A stretch of DNA of 64,000 bases from Bettongia penicillata ogilbyi (GCA_023548195.1 JAJHZJ010000013.1:2489001-2553000), one strand, 5' to 3'. Positions 31,791 through 42,044 are shown, counted from the first letter of the stretch. The notes: generated by a model not told the origin, from the sequence alone. Numbers and translations: made by a program.

Positions 31791-32891
31791 ATGCCTAAAA
31801 AAGGGAAGAAAAATAAGACTATAGAGAGTTTTTTCCAACAAATGCAAATGATCCCGACCTTCGGATCTGATGATGAGGACGTATTTCTGCCATCAGGGAA
31901 AGACGTGGAGGGCGGGGCCTCAGTACCCCAGACACCCCAGGGGGGTGGTGGGTGGGCTCAGGCCTTGGAAGAGCTCAAAAAGGATTTTGAAAAGCAAGTT
32001 AGACAGGTGGAGGAAAAACTGGGAAGAGAAATGAGAGAGATGCAAGAAAAGTATGAAAAACGGTTCAATACGTTGGTAAAGGAGACCCAAAAAAATGCTG
32101 AGGAAATTAACACCTTGAAAAATAGGCTCACTCAATTGGCAAAAGAGGTTCAAAAAGCCAATGAGGAGAAGAATGCTTTCAAAAGTAGAATGAGCCAAAT
32201 GGAAAAAGAGGCTCAAAAGCTCACTGAATTTAATAGTTCTCTCAAAATTAGAATGGAACAGATGGAGTCTAATGACTTTACGAGAAACCAAGAAATCACC
32301 AAACAAAACCAAAAGAATGAAAAAATGGAAGAGAATGTGAAATATCTCATGGGAAAAACAACTGACCTGGAAAATAGATCCAGGAGAGACAATTTAAAAA
32401 TTATGGGACTACCTGAAAGTCATGATCAAAAAAAGAGCTTAGACATCATCTTCCATGAAATTATCAAGGAAAACTGCCCTGACATTCTAGAACCAGAGGG
32501 CAAAATAAGTATTGAAAGAATCCATCGATCACCACCTGAAAGAGATCCAAAAAGAGAAACTCCTAGGAACATTGTGGCCAAATTCCAGAACTCCCAGCTC
32601 AAGGAAAAAATCTTGCAAGCAGCTAGAAAGAAACAATTCCAGTATTGTGGAAATACAATCAGGATAACTCAAGATCTAGCAGCTTCTACATTAAGGGATC
32701 GAAGGGCGTGGAATAGGATATTCCAGAAGGCAAAGGAACTAGGACTCAAACCAAGAATCACCTACCCAGCTAAACTGAGTATAATACTTCAAGGGAAAAT
32801 ATGGTCTTTCAATGAAACAGAGGACTTTCAATCATTCTTAATGAAAAGACCAGAGCTGAAAAGAAAATTTGACTTTCAAACACAAGAATGA
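31791..32891 (+). CDS. ORF1: L1/HAL1 ORF1 protein (ORF1p), intact
   Basis: 366 residues, ATG start after 'GGCTGGGAAA', TGA stop. ORF1p is the trimeric, RNA-binding nucleic-acid chaperone that coats retrotransposon RNA in cytoplasmic particles. A basic N-terminus (MPKKGKKNK) and acidic linker run to residue 54. A long coiled coil spans about 55-198 and contains three 21-residue repeats starting at 104, 125 and 146. An RRM-like domain follows at about 199-295 (opening NLKIMGLPES), and then the C-terminal domain at about 296-355, with the RITYPAKLS motif (321-330) that corresponds to the conserved PRISYPAKLS of human ORF1p. The length is close to human ORF1p (338). No stop or frameshift is present. 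The next reading frame is not ORF2: 3' UTR follows directly. Expression would come from the element's own 5' UTR. Protein identity is strong; activity is unproven. Confidence 0.95.
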   Translation: MPKKGKKNKTIESFFQQMQMIPTFGSDDEDVFLPSGKDVEGGASVPQTPQGGGGWAQALEELKKDFEKQVRQVEEKLGREMREMQEKYEKRFNTLVKETQKNAEEINTLKNRLTQLAKEVQKANEEKNAFKSRMSQMEKEAQKLTEFNSSLKIRMEQMESNDFTRNQEITKQNQKNEKMEENVKYLMGKTTDLENRSRRDNLKIMGLPESHDQKKSLDIIFHEIIKENCPDILEPEGKISIERIHRSPPERDPKRETPRNIVAKFQNSQLKEKILQAARKKQFQYCGNTIRITQDLAASTLRDRRAWNRIFQKAKELGLKPRITYPAKLSIILQGKIWSFNETEDFQSFLMKRPELKRKFDFQTQE

Positions 32892-33939
32892 GAAGAAGCA
32901 TGAAAAAGGAAACAGCAAAGAGAAGTCTTAAGGGACTTACCAGAAGTGAACTGTTTACATTCCTACAGGGAAAGACAATATTTCTAACTCTTAAAACTTT
33001 TCAGCATCTGGGTAGTTGGTGGGACCACACATACACATATACACACATGCACACACATACACACATGCACACACATACAGAGATAGAGAGCACAGGTTGA
33101 ACTGAATAGGATGGGACCATACCTTAAATGAAATTAAGGTAAATGGTGAGAGAGAAATGTAGTGGGAGGAAAGAGGGGGAAATGGAAGGGGGTAACTATA
33201 TGTCATTTAAGAGGCAGGTAGGATTTTTTTTTAGTGGAGGAAAAAAGAGGAGGGCTGAGAAAAAAAAAACAAGACAAAAAACAAAAAACAAGAAGTTTAC
33301 CCTCATCACATATGACTAAACGAAGGAGTGAAATGCACACTCATTTTGGTATGAAAACCTATCTTACAGTATAAGAAAGTGGGAGAAAAGGAGATATTGC
33401 AAGGGGGGGGATGATGGAAGGGAGGGCAAAGGGAGGAGGGAGCAATTTGAAGTCAACACTTGGGGAGGGACAGGATCAAAAGACAGAAGAGAAACAATGA
33501 GGGGCAGGATAGGAGGGATGGTAATCCAGTTAGTCCTACACAACACGACTATCAGGGAGGTCATTTGCAAAACTACACAGATATGGCCTATATTGAATTG
33601 CCTGCCATCCCAAAGGGAATGGGTGGGGAGGGAGGGATGGGGAGAATTTGGAAATCAAAGTTTTAGGAACAACTGTTTAGTATTGTTGTTGCAACTAGGA
33701 AAGAAGACATACGGTTAAGGAGGAATAGAAAGTCATCTGGCCCTACAGGACAAAAGAGAAGATGGGGACAAGAGAAGGGAGGGATGACAGAAGAGAGGGC
33801 AGATTGGAGATAGGGAAAATTAGATTGCTTGGCGTATTGGGGTGGGGGGAGGGGATAAAAGGGGAGAAAATTTGGAACCCAAAAATTTGTGAAAATGAAT
33901 GTAAAAAGTTAAATAAATAAATAAATTTAAAAAAAAAAT
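32892..33939 (+). other. 3' UTR of element C
   Basis: Begins straight after the ORF1 stop. Holds a CA/TG microsatellite (33029-33078), a G-rich tract with four GGG runs at 33420-33440 able to form a G-quadruplex, two related blocks of the 'GGGGAGAATTTGGAA(A/C)' type (33622-33668 and 33840-33900), and an A-rich tail with overlapping AATAAA words (33911-33926). Confidence 0.85.
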
Positions 33940-34571
33940 AAAAATGACTAAACAAATTCTAGAGCAGCAGAAGCCACAAAACAACAGAGTGAAAGAGATT
34001 TCCAGCCCAAGACAGCCTGGAAGGCCAACAGGAAAGATTTATTGCACTGAGCTCAGAGTGGAGTGCAACCCAGCCTTGGCCATGCAGCATAGCAGGGACA
34101 GGGCTGGAGCAGGCTTCAGGGCACAGAATCATGGGTAGCAGCTGCAGTTCCCAGATTTCTCAATGTACAAATGCCAAAGACAGCTTCAAAGGTCAATAAG
34201 CAAACTTTCACTTGGTTGAGAAGGGAGTGAAGTCCCGGCCCAGTTCAGGCCCCAGAGGAATAATAGCATCCACTTTTTGATCCCTCAACCTAAAAGAACC
34301 TGGGGGAATTGAGCAGCTGATCTGGGTCTCTGTTCTGAGTGATGGTCCTTGGATGAGGAGGAGTGCTGGCATGGTAGAGCTTGTGGTGGCTATGCCGAGG
34401 GAATCCTACTTGCAGATCCTGGGCAGAAATGAGTGTTTGTGGTTTCTCACAGAGCAGAACACAGGCCAAAAGAGGAGTGAACTCCTCTTCCTTGATCGTG
34501 CCACTTTGGAGGAACTGAGAACTTACAGGTCCTTGACAAAGGACTCAAAAGTCAAGTAACTGGCTGGGAAA

Positions 34572-35691
34572 ATGCCCCCAAATGGGAAAAAAATAAGATT
34601 ATAGAAGGTCATTTTCCTGGTGAAAAGGTATTTTCTTCCATTTACTTTCTTTTAGATGAGGAAGAGCAAAGCATACCATCAGAGGAAGACATCAAAGTCA
34701 AGGCTTCTACATCCAACACCTCCAAAAATATATGCAATGGTCTCAGGCCATGGAAGAGCTCAGAAAGGATTTTGAAAAATCAAGTAAGAGAGGTGGAAGA
34801 AAAATTGGGAAGAGAAATGAGAGATATGCAAGAAAAGTATGAAAAGCAAGTCAACAGCTTACTGAAGGAGACTCCAAAAATTGCTCAAGAAAATAACACC
34901 TTTAAAAATAGACTAAGCCAAATGGCAAAAGAAGTCCAAAAAGCCAACGAGGAGAACAATGCTTTAAAAAGCAGAATTAATCAAATGGAAAAGGAGGTTC
35001 AAAAGCTCACTGAATAAAATAATTCTTTAAAAATTAGAATGGAGCAGATGGAAGCTAATGACTTTATGAGAAACCAAGAAATTATAAAACAAAACCAAAA
35101 GAATGAAAAATTAGAAGACAATGTGAAATATTTCATTGGAAAAACAACTGGCCCGGAAGATAGATCTTGGAGAGATCATTTAAAAATTATTGGTCTACCT
35201 GAAAATCATGATCAAAAAAAGAGCCTAGACATCAACTTCTAAGAAATTATCAAGGAAAACTGCCCTGATATTTTATATTTTGGATATAAAATAGAAATGG
35301 AAAGAATTAACTGATCACCTCTTGAAAGAGATCCCCAAAGGAAGACTCCTAGAAGTAATGTAGCCAAATTCCAGAGTTCCCAGGTCAAGAAGAAAATATT
35401 GCAAGCAGCCAGAAAGAAACAATTCAAGTATTGTGAAAATGCAATCAGAATAACACAGGATTTAGCAGCTTCTACACTAAGGGATTAAAGGGTTTGGAAT
35501 ATGATATTCCAGAGATCAAAGGAGATAGGATTAAAACCAAGAATCACCTATCCATCAAAACTGAGTATAATACTTCAGGGGAAAAAAAATGGAATTTCAA
35601 TGAAATAGAGGACTTCCTAGCATTCTTGATGAAAAGACCAGAGCTGAATAGAAAATTTGACTTTCACGTACAAGAATCAAGAAAAACATGA
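34572..35691 (+). pseudogene. ORF1: ORF1 remnant of element B
   Basis: Starts at the ATG after 'GGCTGGGAAA', as in element C. It covers the full ORF1 length with a frameshift near 34765 and in-frame stops, including the TAA at 35015-35017 shared with A and D and a TGA in the IERI(N) region near 35310. The longest surviving piece (34772-35017) is the coiled coil. Not functional. Confidence 0.9.
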
Positions 35692-37481
35692 AAAGGTACT
35701 CATTAAAGTTGAACTGTTTACATTGCTACATGGAAAGATGTTACTTGTAACTCAGGAGCCCTTTTTCAGTATTAGAGTAGTCAGAGGGAATATATAAATG
35801 TACGTGTGTGTGGGTATGTATGTATGTATTATATATGTGTAGGTATGTACATGTACATGTGTGTATGTGTATATGTATATATATATATATATATACATAG
35901 ACAGAGGTCACAGGGTGAGCTGAATATGAAGGGAGAATACTTTAAAAATTTACTATTGAATGGAATGTACTAGGAGTAAGAGAAAGGGAGATGTAGAATG
36001 TAGCAAATCTTCTCACATAAAAGAGGGGGAAAAGAGTTTTTACAAGAGAGTGGAAGAGGGGGGAGATGAAAGGAAATAACTGAGCCTTACTCTCATGGAA
36101 TTTGGCTTAAGGAGGGAATAACACACACTCATTGGGATATGGAAATCTATTTTACCCTGCAGGAAGGTAAGGGGGGAAGGTATAGGAGAGGGAAGATAAT
36201 AGAAGGGACAGTAAACTGGAGAAAGTGATAATGAGAAGTAAACACTATTGTGGGAGGACAAGAGGGAAATGTGGTCAGTCTTTTACAACATAACTATTAT
36301 GGAAGTGCTTTGCATTGTTACACATGTATGAGCTATATTGAATTGCTTATTTTCTTAATGACAGTGTATGGGGAGGGAGGGAGAGAATATGGAACTCAAA
36401 ACTTTAAGAATGAATGTTAAAAATTGTTTTAGCATGTAACTGGAAATTAAGCTATATAGGTAATGGAGTATAGAAATCTATTTTGCCCACAGAAAATAGA
36501 GGGGAAGGGGGATGGAAGAAGTGGGGGTAATAGAAGGGAGGACAAACTGGAGGAAGGGGTGCATGGGGTCCATGCTGTCCTGGAGTGGGGATGAGGAGAG
36601 ATGGGGAAAAAATTTTGAATTCAGATTCTTGTGAAAGTGAATGTTAAGAACTGAAAAATAAATAAATTATATATTTAAAAAAAACCAAACAAAACAAGAA
36701 TCACTTACCCAACAAAACTGAGTATAATACTTCAGGAGAAAAAATGGTAATTCAATGAAATAGAGAACTTTCAAGCATTCCTGATGAATCTTTTGATCAG
36801 AGCTGAATAGAAAATTTGACTTTCAAATACAAGAATCAAGAGATGCATGAAAAGGTAAACAGGAAAGAGAAATCATAAGGGACTCACTAAAATTGAACTG
36901 TGTACATTCCTACATGGAAAGATAATATTTGTAACCCTTGAGAGTTTTCTCAAGGTTAGAATATTGGAGTAGTTGAAAGAAATACATATATATAGGTAGA
37001 GGGCATAGACTGAGTTGAATATGAATGGGTGATATGTAAAAAAATAAAATTAAGGGGTGAGAGAGGAATATATTGGGAGGAGAAAGGGAGAGATAGAATG
37101 GGGTAAATTATCTCACACAAAAGAGGAAAGAAATAGCTTTTACAATAGAGGGGAAGAGAGAAGAGGTGAAGGTGAAAGAGTGAATCTTATTCTCATCAGA
37201 TTTGGCTTAAGGAGGGAATAACATGCACACTCAATTTGGTATGAAAATCTATCTTACCCTACTGGGAAAGGGTGATAAGAGGAGGGTGTGTGTGAAAGAA
37301 GGGAGGGCAGATTGGGGAAAGGAGTAATCAGAATGCATGCTGTCTTGGGGTGGGGAGAGGGGAGAGAAGAGAAAATTTGGAACTCAAAGTCTTGTAGAAG
37401 TGAAATGTTGAAAACTAAGGTTACATAAATTGATTAATTAGAAAAAATAAAGAAATATAACACATTATAGAAAAATAATCC

Positions 37482-37725
37482 ACTGCTAGATGGTGCAGTG
37501 GATAGAGTGCATAGAGGCTTGGAATCAAAAAGACTCAATTTCATGAATTCAAATCTTTGTACCTCTGGGCAAGTCACTTAACCCTGTTTGCCTCAGTTTC
37601 CTCACCTATAAAATGAGCTGGAGAAGGAAATGGCAAACCACTTCAGTGTCTTTACCAAGAAAACCCCAAATGGAGTCACAAAGAGTTGGACACCACTGAA
37701 ACGACTGAACAATGACGTAACAACC
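37482..37725 (+). mobile_element. SINE with RTE-type 3' end, full length
   Basis: 'ctgctagatggtgcagtgga', 'ctgggcaagtcacttaaccc', 'ccacttcagtgtctttacca', 'agagttggacaccactgaaa'. Lies just beyond the 3' end of element A. Confidence 0.9.
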
Positions 37726-37917
37726 AAAGAGGTATCTTGAAAGGCCATAATAGTTGCTTCAATGGATTCATGTTTTCATTGCTGCGTGTTTTCTCATCCA
37801 GACTTTCTTATTTATGTCATTTTTATTCATATTCTCCTGTAAATCTTCTAAAAAACATTTGCCCAATATACTGAAAGTTATCTAAGTCATTCAATGTCCC
37901 TCAAGCACTTCTATAGG

Positions 37918-38145
37918 TACGTATATAGGTAGCTAGACAATGCAGTGGACCAGTGTTGGACCCAGACTCAGCAGTTCAAATAACAGCCTCATGCACTTCC
38001 TAGCTGTGTGACCCTGGGCAAGTCATTTAATTTTGTTTGCTTTAATCCACTGGAGAAGGAAATTGCAAATCATTTCGGTTTCTCTGCCAAGAAAATCTCA
38101 TACAGAGTCACAAAGTATTGGACACAACTGAACAATAAGTACCAA
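37918..38145 (+). mobile_element. SINE with RTE-type 3' end
   Basis: 'aggtagctagacaatgcagt', 'gtgtgaccctgggcaagtca', 'tgccaagaaaatctcataca', 'gtattggacacaactgaaca'. Confidence 0.85.
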
Positions 38146-38345
38146 CCAGCTAGAAGGTAACACTAGTGGGGCAGGCACCAGCAACTGGAGGGACCCAGAA
38201 AAACTTTCTGTAGAATCTTAAAGAAAACCAAGAATTCTAAGAGAAAGAAGTGAGGAGGGAGAACAGTCCAGGTATTATGAACATCCAGGGCAAAGGTATA
38301 GAGATGGGAGTTAAAACATCATATGTTAGTGATTCATAGCAATCT
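38146..38345 (+). repeat. Repeat R-like fragment, degraded
   Basis: 'aaaactttctgtagaatctt', 'gaggagggagaacagtccag', 'aaggtatagagatggga' follow the order of repeat R (compare 53940-54060). Weak match. Confidence 0.35.
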
Positions 38346-38389
38346 CCAATATATATGGTTTTAAATTTGCAGTTCTCATTTTGAGAAAT

Positions 38390-38637
38390 GTTACTTATAT
38401 TCTTTAATCACTTATCCATCAGGGAATGGCTCTTGGTCTCATCTATTTATTTTCCCTGTATATCTTGACTATCTGACCCTTATTAGAGATAGTTTGCCCA
38501 ACTTTTTTCCTCTGTTGACAGTTTCCTTTTTTTATCCTAACTATATTGATTTTATTTATGTTCATTTCATGGACTCAAAGTTATCTATTTTATCTTTGTT
38601 ATGATTTTATTCCTTTTTTAGTTAAGGATTTTTGACC
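38390..38637 (-). mobile_element. L1 ORF2 C-terminal region, left part
   Basis: 'atcacttatccatcagggaa', 'tatctgacccttattagaga', 'tagtttgcccaacttttttc' read on the minus strand as the ORF2 C-terminal region of L1. Interrupted by a 7SL copy at 38638 and resumed at 38930. Confidence 0.7.
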
Positions 38638-38919
38638 TCTGGCTCTGGTGGCGCAGGCCTGTAATCTTTTATTCCAAAGAATTTGAGGCTGGTTGATCTC
38701 GTAAGCCACAGAGACCCAAGACAAATGTATATCCCACACTAAGTTCATCATTAATATGACGAGGCTTAGATTGTTTAAGGAGAGGTAAGTATTTTCACAA
38801 TGGAAAAAATGGAGCAGGTCAAATCTCCTGTTTCAATAAGAGGGGATACAGGCCCTTGTACTTCTAGTGTAGTGCAAGAGAGGGAGATTTAGTCTTTTTT
38901 AAAAAACAAAACAAAATGA
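38638..38919 (+). pseudogene. RN7SL: 7SL (SRP) RNA retropseudogene, near full length
   Basis: Matches 7SL RNA in order: 'GGTGGCGCAGGCCTGTAAT' near the 5' end, then 'CACACTAAGTTCATCATTAA', 'TAAGGAGAGGTAAG', 'GGAGCAGGTCAAATCTCCTG', and an A-rich tail (38901-38919). A 10-base duplication ATTTTTGACC flanks it (38628-38637 and 38920-38929). It is a processed copy of the signal-recognition-particle RNA made by L1 machinery. Many substitutions and the loss of part of the 3' domain argue against function. Not an Alu/B1 SINE, because the central S domain is present. Confidence 0.9.
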
Positions 38920-38929
38920 ATTTTTGACC

Positions 38930-39605
38930 AGCCAGAGACTCCTTTAAAAGGTACCTGAGCTGGTTATCATCTAATTCTTTTATGGTATGACCTCAACTAT
39001 TCAGGTCACAAATCCATTTTAAGCTTATTGGGGCATATGGTATAAAGTATTGATCTAACCCTGGTTTCTGCCAGACAGCTTTCCAGTTTTCCCAGCAGTT
39101 ATTGTCAAATAGGGAGTTCTTCAAGTAATTTATTTTTTCAGGTTTATCAACACTGTATTACTGAGGTCAATTGTTTCTGATTCTTCTCTACCTACTCTGT
39201 TCCACTAATCTACTTTCTATTTTTTTTAAAGATATTTTCAAATAGTTTTGATGATTACTACTTTATGGTATAACTTGAGGTTTATAAGTGCTATTCTTGC
39301 TACATTTCTACTTTTTTCATTATTTCCCTTGAGATACTAGTCTTCTCATTCCTCCATATGAATTTTGTTATTATTTTGTCTAGTTCTATAAAGTATATCT
39401 TGCTAATGAGATTGTTATAGCACTAAGCCTAGAAACTAATTTAAGGAGCATCATCTTTTTTATTATATTGGCCTGTCCCAGCCATGATCACTGAATGTCC
39501 CTCCAATTACTTAAGTAATTGTTTCTTTGTTTTGTAATTGTATCTATAGCAGTCTGAAATATCCCTTGCTAAATGTTTTAGACTATCATTGATCTGTTTC
39601 CAAGG
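38930..39605 (-). mobile_element. L1 ORF2 region, right part
   Basis: 'cagctttccagttttcccag', 'cagttattgtcaaatagg', 'ggtttatcaacactgtatta', 'ctgttccactaatctac', 'tatggtataacttgaggtt' match the complement of L1 ORF2 between the RT and C-terminal segments. Heavily mutated. Confidence 0.75.
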
Positions 39606-40034
39606 GAGGGGCAGTCCATACCATATGATTAGAGTTACTTAATCAGATATTCACAAGTGACTATAACATAAAAACAAAACACATCTTAAAATTTTTAAGA
39701 AAAAGAAACACAATCAATAATTTCAGTGACCTTGACTTTAAGTAGTTGTGAAAACAAATATAGGTCTAAATGAAATTAGGAGAGAGCTCTTGGAAAAAAG
39801 CATGGTGGGATAGAAAATAAAGGATATCAGATACATTAGATCTAACTCTCTTTTCAAATCCAGTTTCCATTCAGTTCTTATGATGGACTAGTAGAATGGA
39901 GGAATGTGGGAAATCACTTCTCCTGCGGCCCTATTGAGTTATAAGCATCTTTTTGACATAATTATGTCAAAGTATTTTGTGTACAAATGTATCTGGGCAA
40001 TTAGATAAACTATTTCTTTAATTCCTTCAGGATA
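39606..40034. other. Non-coding DNA without recognised features
   Basis: No repeat or gene recognised. Confidence 0.35.
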
Positions 40035-40305
40035 ATAGTAATAAAAAATACAACAGTAATAATATGGATAGCTGGCATTTATATGGGGCTTCATATTATC
40101 TCATTTGATCCTTACAATATCCCTATGAGGTAGGTTCTATTAATTTCCCCATTTTACAGTTCAGGAAACTGAAGCAAACAGGTCAAGTGACTTGCCTACG
40201 GTCACACAGCTAATAAGTGTCTGAAAGGGGATTTGGATTCAGGTCTTCCTGACTTCAGGTCCAGCACTCTATCTATTGTGTCATCCCGCTGCCATCGGGT
40301 GATGC
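40035..40305 (-). mobile_element. MON1/THER1-like SINE, reverse, near full length
   Basis: 'tagctggcatttatatgggg', 'atctcatttgatccttacaa', 'cccattttacagttcaggaa', 'ggtcacacagctaataagtg', 'catcccgctgcc'. Confidence 0.85.
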
Positions 40306-40959
40306 TAATAACTAGGTCTGAAAGAATATGAGATCACATGAGAGCCCAGGTACTCAGGTAGGAGCCAGAGGATAGCTGGGGACAAAAACAGGGGTTTTTA
40401 GTTCAAGAAAGGATAGGCAGTAAAAGAATAAAATCAGAATTATTTGGAACCTTAGCCATTACTCATTCCAAAGCCCTCATTTAGAGATGAAGCAATATTA
40501 AGGCCTATTACAGACTGAACACATAGAAGGTGCTCAATATTGATTATTCATAGTCTGTACCCCATAAAACTTCAAGACCTTTAGAAAATGTAATTTCATT
40601 CTCCAAGAAGACTGGCATGATATTGAGACAGAGGAATAAAAGAGAAAGGAGAAGGATGCAGAGAATTCTGAGGCTAGAAGAGAAAGAGCATCATGTCCTT
40701 GGTATGGGCAGGAAAGGCAGGGCTCTGCAGGGAACCCAAAGGCTGTGTCAACATGATGTTAAAACAATGTTTTGAAAGGAATTAGCTGGTGTAAATGGAC
40801 CTGGGAGGGTAGTGCTCTTAAAAACAAGACCAGATCTCTCTCTCCAGTAAACATTTTATCAAAGCATATCTTTCAAGTCAGTGCTTTCCATACAGGCTTT
40901 TATGAAGATGTGAGAGGGTGTCCAAGGAATCATAAGTTACCTTATGCAAAAGAGACTAA
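40306..40959. other. Mostly unrecognised non-coding DNA
   Basis: A weak reversed MAR1-like string lies at 40432-40500. Otherwise nothing is supported. Confidence 0.3.
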
Positions 40960-41290
40960 GGGTTACTGCGATTTTGAAGCCCTAGAAATAGTCTGATCCA
41001 ATTTTCTTAATTTACATATGGGAAAATGAGACCCAGACAGGCAGGTTGATTCATTAGGAGGCAGAGAGCCTAAATTCAATCCCATCTCTGCTTCCTACTA
41101 TTTGTGTGACCTTGGGTCATTCACTGGGCTTCCTTGAGTTTCAATTTCCTCATCTACAGAATAAGGATCTTGGATGAGATGACCTCTAAGGTCTCTGTGA
41201 TCTCAATAAAGTTGACTTGCCTAAGGCTTTACAATTAGTTAATGGAAGAATTGGAATGAGTGTTGGTGTTCTGATTTAGAAGATGGTGCT
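40960..41290 (-). mobile_element. CORE-SINE (MAR1-like), reverse, split by another SINE
   Basis: The left part (40960-41049: 'atagtctgatccaattttct', 'gggaaaatgagacccagaca') continues at 41206-41290 ('gttgacttgcctaaggcttt', 'acaattagttaatggaaga'). Between them sits the plus-strand SINE at 41050. Confidence 0.7.
41050..41205 (+). mobile_element. CORE-SINE (MAR1-like) nested in a reversed SINE
   Basis: 'gtgtgaccttgggtcattca', 'aatttcctcatctacagaat', 'gatgacctctaaggtctctg', 'tgatctcaataaa'. Confidence 0.75.
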
Positions 41291-41299
41291 CCCTGTTTA

Positions 41300-41540
41300 G
41301 GAGAGCTAAGTAACTCAGTGGATAGAGTGCTAGGTCTGGAATCAGAAAGACCTGAGTTCAAATCTGACCTCAGATACTTACTGGCTGTGTGACCCTGGGT
41401 AAGTCACTGAATCCTCTTTGCCTCAGTTTTCTCATCTGTAAAATAAGTTGAAGAAGGAAATGATAAACTACTCTGGTACTTTTGCCAAGAAAACCCCAAG
41501 TGGGGTCATGAAGAGTTGGACATGATTGAACAACAGCAAA
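41300..41540 (+). mobile_element. SINE with RTE-type 3' end, full length
   Basis: 'gctaagtaactcagtggata', 'gtgaccctgggtaagtcact', 'actctggtacttttgccaag', 'agttggacatgattgaacaa'. Confidence 0.9.
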
Positions 41541-41627
41541 AGCTCCAAGTTTGTTTCCTCCATCATAGCCTAGTATGGCTCAACAGCACATTAGACCTGG
41601 GGTGGGTAGGACCTATGGATTGATTCA

Positions 41628-41795
41628 ACCTTGTGCAGTGGAGCGCTGGATTGGGAGTCAGATGACTTGGATTGGAATGCTAGCTCTTCTACTTCTTACC
41701 TATATGACCTTGGAGGTCTCAGTTTCCTCACTTGTCAAATGAAGAGGTTGGATTAGATGATCTCTAAAGTCCCTTTCCACTCTGTGATCCTATAG
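41628..41795 (+). mobile_element. CORE-SINE (MAR1-like)
   Basis: 'ttgtgcagtggagcgctgga', 'ctcagtttcctcacttgtca', 'ggttggattagatgatctct', 'ctctgtgatccta'. Confidence 0.8.
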
Positions 41796-41904
41796 TCACA
41801 GTCCAGGTAGAATCATTTTAAATTCCTCCCCTCTACAAGTGGATCTTCTTCAGGAAGTCCGGGTCATTAGAAGGTCATATGTTCTGCTGGGGATTTTAGA
41901 GGTT

Positions 41905-42028
41905 TTCCCATTAGACAGTGAGCACCTTGAAGGAAGGGACTGTCTTTGGTCTCCTATTGTAATTCCCAGCTCTTATCATTGTGCCTGGCACAATGAAGGT
42001 ACTTAATAAATATTGAATGATTGACTGA
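41905..42028 (+). mobile_element. L2-like LINE 3' end
   Basis: 'ttagacagtgagcaccttga', 'gtgcctggcacaatgaaggt', 'acttaataaatattgaatga'. Confidence 0.65.
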
Positions 42029-42044
42029 TCCTGGTCCAGCCCTC

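Larger units (their letters stand above)
30986..33939 (+). mobile_element. HAL1-like element C (inner, youngest; complete, about 2.95 kb)
   Basis: Complete element flanked by a perfect 10-base duplication AAAAATGACT at 30976-30985 and 33940-33949, an A-rich target typical of L1 endonuclease. Layout: G-rich start with an AGCCAAGATGGCGGAGTAG box, CpG-rich 5' UTR to 31790, intact ORF1 (31791-32891), then immediately a 3' UTR with a CA/TG microsatellite, polypurine blocks and an A-rich tail (33910-33939). ORF2 is absent. This is the architecture of half-L1 (HAL1) elements, which rely on ORF2 protein supplied by full L1s. Retained CpGs, intact ORF1 and unmutated flanks mark it as the youngest copy here. 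Confidence 0.95.
30908..36694 (+). mobile_element. HAL1-like element B (middle layer; 30908-30985 and 33950-36694)
   Basis: Inserted in ORF1 of element A, with an 11-base target duplication CAAGAATCACT at 30897-30907 and 36695-36705. Its start GGAGCCAATATGGCAGAGTAG is the standard element 5' end. Element C interrupts it 78 bases in. Beyond C lie the 5' UTR, an ORF1 remnant (34572-35691), a TG/TA microsatellite (about 35800-35900), a purine-rich 3' UTR and an A-rich tail (36657-36694). There is no ORF2. Confidence 0.92.
30000..36845 (+). pseudogene. ORF1: ORF1 remnant of element A (split by element B)
   Basis: The segments 30000-30896 and 36706-36845 together cover ORF1 from a start-like ATG to the C-terminus. 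The coiled-coil, RRM and C-terminal regions can be followed by comparison with element C, but with frameshifts and stops. One TAA at 30386-30388, just after an LTE tripeptide, is shared with elements B and D. A TGA lies where element C codes for Arg at the IERIHR position. Non-functional. Confidence 0.85.
29443..37451 (+). mobile_element. HAL1-like element A (outer layer; sequence 29443-30907 and 36706-37451)
   Basis: The outer element of a three-layer nest. Its 5' end (GGTGGAGCTAAGATG) is a decayed form of the L1/HAL1 start, followed by a 5' UTR, an ORF1 remnant, an interruption by element B, the last part of ORF1 and a purine-rich 3' UTR. ORF1 passes to the 3' UTR without an ORF2. A decayed target duplication may be present: GAAATGTAATGCATA at 29428-29442 and GAAATATAACACATTA at 37452-37467. 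The exact 3' limit is uncertain. Confidence 0.85.

Noticed and set aside
32892..33945. Degenerate ORF2 after ORF1 of element C
   Set aside because: No endonuclease or RT motif appears in any frame between the ORF1 stop and the A-tail, and only about 1 kb is available where ORF2 needs nearly 4 kb.
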